The position numbers and the translations under genes are program-made. Positions 6,362-10,145 of a stretch of DNA of 10,145 bases are shown here, in pieces (position 1 is the stretch's first letter; every line of letters starts with the position of its first letter). Origin of the DNA: a candidate division FCPU426 bacterium (GTDB taxonomy: Bacteria; Oederibacteriota; PGYV01; Palsa-1178); contig PMTB01000206.1 of assembly GCA_003167475.1 (NCBI GenBank), positions 1,818 to 11,962 of the forward strand, in the 5' to 3' direction. Below the pieces are notes generated by a model, which had not been told where the DNA came from, did not search any database, and saw only the letters and a program-made list of their open reading frames with translations.

Positions 6362-6400
6362 GTCATTGCGGGGAGCGCGGTTTTCCGCGACGAAGCGCCA
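6362..6400. repeat. Short derivative of the GTCATTGCG palindromic repeat
   Basis: GTCATTGCGGGGAGCG is followed by a small hairpin CGCGG-TTTT-CCGCG (6376-6389) and then CGACGAAGCG. Both ends match the outer and inner arm sequences of the long copy at 397-528 with small changes. It sits directly after the clpB stop codon and before the M16 gene, in the 93-base gap. The long central part and the second set of arms are missing, so this is either a solo half-element or a deletion product. Confidence 0.75.
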
Positions 6401-8986
6401 TTACTTTATCTTCGAGACCAAATACCCGTCTTTTTCGTCTATGGAAATTTCGCTGCCTTCCTTTACTCCGCCCGACAATATCAGCCGGGACAGCTCGTTT
6501 TCTATGTACTTTTGCATCGCCCTTTTCAGCGGCCTTGCGCCATAGACTTCATCATACCCCTTTTCGACCAGAAAGTCCTCTGCTTTTTTTGACAGGGTTA
6601 TGGCAATCTTCCGGTCGGATAGCCTTTCGTTAAGCAACCTGAGCTGTATATCTATTATACCCGTCATAGCCTCTTTGGACAACCTGGAAAAAACGATTAT
6701 CTCGTCTATCCTGTTCAAAAACTCGGGCCTAAAATGCTTTTTCAACTCATCCTGGAGGTCGTCGTTGTAGTCCTCCCCGCTTTCGGTGTCGCGGGCGATC
6801 CTTCCCGAGGCGATATTTGAGGTCATGATTATGACCGTGTTCTTAAAATCAACGGTCCTGCCCTGGCCGTCGGTCAGCCGCCCCTCGTCCAAAACCTGAA
6901 GGAAAACATTGAACACATCCGGGTGCGCCTTTTCTATCTCGTCTATCAATACGACAGAATACGGCTTGCGCCTTACTTTTTCCGTCAGCTGCCCGCCTTC
7001 TTCGTAACCTATATATCCCGGTGGCGCGCCGATAAGCCTGGCCACTTCATGCTTTTCCATGTATTCGGACATATCCAGTCGTATCAGGGCCTGCTCGTTG
7101 TCAAAAAGGAATTCCGCGAGCGCTTTTGCCAGCTCTGTTTTTCCGACTCCGGTGGGCCCAAGGAACAAAAACGAGCCCCTGGGCCTTGACGCGTCGGAAA
7201 TCCCTGCCTGGGAGCGTCGTATGGTATTTGCCACAGCCTCAACCGCCGCGTCCTGGCCGACCACGCGGGCCTTCATGCGCTCTTCCATCTGCATTAATTT
7301 TTTCGTATCGGCCTCAAGCATTTTTTCAACCGGTATGCCGGTCCATTTCGCCACTACCCTGGCTATATCCTCGTCGCCGACCTCTTCCTTTAAAAGAGCG
7401 CCTTTACCTTTCTGCGAGTTGAATTCTTCCTCATATTTCGCGAGTTCCTTGTCGAGTTCGATCATGGTTCCGTACCTGATCCTGGCGACCTTTTCCAGTT
7501 CCCCGCTGCGCTCAAGCTGCTCTTCCTCAAGTTTTGCCTTGTCAATGGCGGATTTGGTTTTGCGTATTTTTTCAATGACTTCCTTTTCCTTCATCCACTT
7601 CGCCTTTAAAGCGCCGTTCTCTTCCTGGATATCCTGAATGACCTTGTTAAGTTCATTAAGTTTATCCTTATAATTTTTTCCGTCCGGTTCCTTTTTAATC
7701 GCTTCGCGCTCGATTTCATACCTGCGCTGTTTCCTTTCAAGCTCGTCTACGACCAGCGGCATGGAATCTATTTCCATCTTTATGGAAGAGGCGGCCTCGT
7801 CAACCAGGTCGATGGCCTTGTCCGGCAGGAAACGGCCCTGTATATAACGCGCCGACAGGGTTGCGGCAGCTATAAGCGCCGAGTCCTTGATGCGCACCCC
7901 ATGATGCACTTCATAACGTTCCTTAAGGCCGCGGAGAATTGATATCGTATCCTCCACTGATGGCTCCAGAACCATGACAGGCTGGAACCTGCGCTCAAGC
8001 GCCGGGTCCTTTTCTATGTATTTCCTGTATTCGTTCAGTGTCGTGGCGCCTATGGCCCTGAGCTCGCCCCTGGCAAGCGCGGGTTTCAGGATATTAGCCG
8101 CGTCAACCGAACCCTCTGCGCTGCCCGCGCCCACTATGGTATGCATCTCGTCTATAAAAAGTATTATGGCGCCCTGCGACGCGGTTATCTCCTTGACCAC
8201 GGCTTTGAGCCGCTCCTCAAACTCCCCCCTGAACTTGGCTCCGGCCACAAGGGCCGCCAGGTCAAGCGCTATGACTTTTTTGTTCTTCAGGCTTTCAGGC
8301 ACATCGCCTTTCACTATCCTGATGGCTACGCCCTCGGCTATGGCGGTTTTACCGACCCCGGCCTCTCCTATGAGGACAGGGTTGTTTTTGGTCCTGCGCG
8401 AGAGCACCTGCATGACGCGCCTTATCTCCGCGTCCCTGCCTATTACCGGGTCCAGCTTCCCATGCCTTGCCAATTCTACCAGGTCCCTGCCGTACTTCGC
8501 AAGCGCCTGGTATTTTTCCTCGGGATTGCGGTCCGTGACGCGCTGCCCGCCCCTGATCTCTTTCATGGCTTTGAGTATATTATCGTAGTTAAGCCCGTTC
8601 GCCGCCAATATGTTGTAAATGTCGGTATTGGTTTTTCCCGTCATCGCAAGCAGGAAGTGCTCCGTATTGACAAATTCGTCGGAGAGCTCCGCCGCTTTTT
8701 TCTCCGCAATGTCAAAAATATCGTTCAGTTCGCCGGATATCCGCTGCCCGGAATATCCCTGGACCTTGTGCAGTTTTTCTATGGCGGAAAGCAGGGCCGC
8801 CTTTATGGCCTGCGGCTGCGAACCTATCTTTGATACCAGATTATGCACTATACCTTCGTCGTCAAGCAGCATGGCATAAAGAAGGTGCTCGGGCAATATA
8901 TCCTGGTTTGCGTATTCAGTAGCGGTTTTTTGGGCGGCTTGCAGGGCTTCCTGGGCTTTTACGGTCAGTTTCTCCGGATTAAGCAT
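6401..8986 (-). CDS. clpB: ATP-dependent disaggregase ClpB (Hsp100)
   Basis: ClpB is a cytoplasmic hexameric AAA+ machine that, with DnaK/DnaJ/GrpE, pulls proteins out of aggregates. The 861 residues are full length. The Clp N-domain repeats occupy about 1-145. NBD1 has Walker A GEAGVGKT (207-214), pore loop AGAKFRGEFE (248-257), Walker B ILFIDE (275-280) and the Arg-finger pair R332-R333. The charged coiled-coil middle domain runs about 405-525 and separates ClpB from ClpA and, by its length, from ClpC. NBD2 has Walker A GPTGVGKT (610-617), pore loop GYIGYEEGG (657-665), Walker B VVLIDE (678-683), RPEFLNRID (753-761) and the GAR sensor in YGARPLKR (815-822). The NBD1 pore loop has Phe252 where E. 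coli has Tyr, a conservative aromatic swap. The ATG abuts the manA stop codon. I saw no CIRCE or clear heat-shock promoter close by. Confidence 0.98.
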   Translation of the reverse strand: MLNPEKLTVKAQEALQAAQKTATEYANQDILPEHLLYAMLLDDEGIVHNLVSKIGSQPQAIKAALLSAIEKLHKVQGYSGQRISGELNDIFDIAEKKAAELSDEFVNTEHFLLAMTGKTNTDIYNILAANGLNYDNILKAMKEIRGGQRVTDRNPEEKYQALAKYGRDLVELARHGKLDPVIGRDAEIRRVMQVLSRRTKNNPVLIGEAGVGKTAIAEGVAIRIVKGDVPESLKNKKVIALDLAALVAGAKFRGEFEERLKAVVKEITASQGAIILFIDEMHTIVGAGSAEGSVDAANILKPALARGELRAIGATTLNEYRKYIEKDPALERRFQPVMVLEPSVEDTISILRGLKERYEVHHGVRIKDSALIAAATLSARYIQGRFLPDKAIDLVDEAASSIKMEIDSMPLVVDELERKQRRYEIEREAIKKEPDGKNYKDKLNELNKVIQDIQEENGALKAKWMKEKEVIEKIRKTKSAIDKAKLEEEQLERSGELEKVARIRYGTMIELDKELAKYEEEFNSQKGKGALLKEEVGDEDIARVVAKWTGIPVEKMLEADTKKLMQMEERMKARVVGQDAAVEAVANTIRRSQAGISDASRPRGSFLFLGPTGVGKTELAKALAEFLFDNEQALIRLDMSEYMEKHEVARLIGAPPGYIGYEEGGQLTEKVRRKPYSVVLIDEIEKAHPDVFNVFLQVLDEGRLTDGQGRTVDFKNTVIIMTSNIASGRIARDTESGEDYNDDLQDELKKHFRPEFLNRIDEIIVFSRLSKEAMTGIIDIQLRLLNERLSDRKIAITLSKKAEDFLVEKGYDEVYGARPLKRAMQKYIENELSRLILSGGVKEGSEISIDEKDGYLVSKIK

Positions 8987-9964
8987 TTATTTTACCTCCG
9001 TAAAGATCAATCTGCTGCTTATGATGGACTTAATAAGCAGCCCGGTCAGGCTGAAAGGAATGAAAACAAAACTTCCCTTTTTATACCTGAAATTCTCCCC
9101 ATTTTCATCGGTTATCCGTACTTCCCCTTCAATCACGGTCATTATAAGCGCCTTATTGTCATTATACCAGTAGGAGGCGTTTTTCTCAATTATTACCTCA
9201 TCACAATCAAAATACGGGCACCTGGCCAGTTGCCGCAGTGATATCCCTTTTGACAGGCGCTTCGCCCGGGCAGTGATTTTACCTGCCTTTATCCCGAACT
9301 TCACGGAATTGACGGCATCCGCAATGTTAAGTCCGCGGCCGCCGGTTACCTCCCTGCCCCAGTCATAAAGCCTGTAAGTTGTGTCTGAATTCTGCTGGAT
9401 CTCAAGTATTACATTTCCCTTGTCAATGGTATGTATGGTCCCGGCCGGTATGAAAAAGCAATCCGACCTGGATGCCCCGTATTTTTTGAGTTTGCCGACG
9501 AGTGTACCCTTATTTATGGCGTCAACGAGCGTCTTCCTGGTTTGCGCGGATTTAAAGCCCGCCATCAATGACGAGCCGGGCCTGCTCCCAAGTACGTACC
9601 ACATCTCGGTCTTGCCCGACGGAAAACCGCGAAGAAGCGCATATTTGTCGTCAGGGTGAACCTGAACGGAAAGCCTGTCATTGGTGTCGAGGAACTTAAA
9701 AAGCAGCGGGAATTTCCAGCCGTATTTTTTTATAAGGGCCGGGCCCATCATCTGCCCCGGATATTTTTCAATGCTTTCGCCTATGGTCATGCCTTTCAAG
9801 GCGCCGGAGGTTATGACAGACTCGCCGCCTTTCCGGTCGGAAAGCATCCACGCTTCGCCTATCTTTCTTCCGCCTGTATTAACGTAAGGTTTTAAGTTCC
9901 TGCCGCCCCATACTTTTTCCTTTAGAATCGGCTTCACTGTCAAAGGGTATGGCTGAAATTTCAT
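8987..9964 (-). CDS. manA: Class I mannose-6-phosphate isomerase
   Basis: ManA interconverts mannose-6-phosphate and fructose-6-phosphate with bound zinc, feeding mannose into glycolysis or providing precursors for GDP-sugars and surface glycans. Numbering here is from the upstream ATG at 9985. The protein has PYPLTVKPILKEKVWGG near the N-terminus, LSVQVHPDD (zinc ligands Q108 and H110), GKTEMWYVL (E127), PAGTIHTI (H185) and NSDTTYRLYDWGR (199-211, with the substrate-binding arginine). A C-terminal cupin-like region follows. This is the short, Bacillus-type class I form of roughly 320 residues. I prefer the start at 9962-9964 (325 residues) because a GAGG lies six bases before it, while the in-frame ATG at 9985 (332 residues) has no Shine-Dalgarno. 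Its stop codon directly precedes the clpB ATG. The right-edge repeat begins 11 bases upstream of the longer start. Confidence 0.94.
   Translation of the reverse strand: MKFQPYPLTVKPILKEKVWGGRNLKPYVNTGGRKIGEAWMLSDRKGGESVITSGALKGMTIGESIEKYPGQMMGPALIKKYGWKFPLLFKFLDTNDRLSVQVHPDDKYALLRGFPSGKTEMWYVLGSRPGSSLMAGFKSAQTRKTLVDAINKGTLVGKLKKYGASRSDCFFIPAGTIHTIDKGNVILEIQQNSDTTYRLYDWGREVTGGRGLNIADAVNSVKFGIKAGKITARAKRLSKGISLRQLARCPYFDCDEVIIEKNASYWYNDNKALIMTVIEGEVRITDENGENFRYKKGSFVFIPFSLTGLLIKSIISSRLIFTEVK
8994..8999 (-). promoter_or_regulatory. clpB ribosome binding site inside manA
   Basis: GGAGGT on the minus strand lies 7 bases before the clpB ATG and falls within the last codons of manA (Thr-Glu-Val-Lys-stop). 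The junction reads TAAATG with no gap. This fixes the clpB start and suggests translational coupling of the two genes. Confidence 0.85.
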
Positions 9965-9996
9965 ATACGGCCTCGTTTCATTCATAGTTTTATACC

Positions 9997-10145
9997 GTCA
10001 TTGCGAGGAGCGTGCTCCTCAGCGACGAAGCAATCTGGTCTAAATCAAAACCCGCGGAGCAACGCAGGTCATAAACAAAAAGAACTTATCGAGAAACAGG
10101 GATTTCCATGTCCCATGGACTGTAGGCTTCGTCGGCATAAAACAA
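9997..10145. repeat. Nested palindromic intergenic element, long copy 2 (cut by window edge)
   Basis: The element starts with GTCATTGCGAGGAGC (9997-10011), followed by CGACGAAGCAATC (10023-10035). After a centre of about 90 bases it ends at the edge with GCTTCGTCGGCATAAAACAA (10126-10145). That last segment is, with one mismatch, the reverse complement of the stretch just inside the left arm of copy 1 (about 412-432). This copy is therefore inverted relative to copy 1, and the missing end should complete the CTCCTCGCAATGAC arm. Internal hairpins GAGGAG-CGTG-CTCCTC (10005-10020) and TCCATG-TCC-CATGGA (10105-10119) are visible. It occupies the whole 160-base region upstream of manA. No gene is seen there. 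Confidence 0.85.

Noticed and set aside
7974..8833. Plus-strand open frames of 204 and 230 codons opposite clpB
   Set aside because: They lie wholly antisense to unmistakable ClpB coding sequence, overlap each other, and have low-complexity translations with no recognisable domain. They are by-products of codon bias in clpB.

Overview
All eight genes in this window lie on the minus strand, so transcription runs from high to low coordinates: a class I mannose-6-phosphate isomerase (manA), the disaggregase ClpB, a secreted two-domain M16 zinc peptidase, a small AllA-like cupin, a DUF362 ferredoxin-type iron-sulfur protein, glutamate racemase (murI), 6-carboxytetrahydropterin synthase (queD), and the N-terminal half of RNase PH (rph), which runs off the left edge. 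I see no rRNA or tRNA gene, CRISPR array, insertion sequence or phage gene.

The genes point to a free-living bacterium with peptidoglycan (murI). A Sec-type signal peptide on the M16 peptidase fits an envelope with a periplasm. Shine-Dalgarno sequences are canonical (AAGGAG/GGAGGT). GC content is moderate, and the gaps are rich in short inverted repeats. That would suit uncultured diderm phyla such as Elusimicrobiota or Omnitrophota, but this placement is a weak inference and nothing in the window fixes the taxon.

Layout, in transcription order: manA (9964-8987) ends in TAA immediately followed by the ATG of clpB (8986-6401), whose Shine-Dalgarno lies inside manA. A 93-base gap with a short palindromic repeat leads to the M16 peptidase (6307-3620), which overlaps the cupin gene (3645-3232) by 26 bases. 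These four probably form one operon. A 162-base gap carrying REP/REPIN-type hairpins separates them from the DUF362 gene (3069-1945). A 114-base gap with a 7-bp-period inverted array precedes murI (1830-1036). A 125-base gap with a 9-bp-period inverted array precedes queD (910-542). A 179-base gap with a roughly 132-bp nested palindrome precedes rph (362 to the edge). A second long copy of that palindrome family, in the opposite orientation, fills the right edge (9997-10145).

The genes are housekeeping functions and do not form one evident pathway: sugar-phosphate metabolism, protein quality control in cytoplasm and envelope, cell-wall D-glutamate supply, queuosine biosynthesis and RNA 3' processing. 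The unusual part of the window is its spacers: every gap longer than 90 bases holds an inverted-repeat element, from at least four different families. I found no convincing new multi-gene system.
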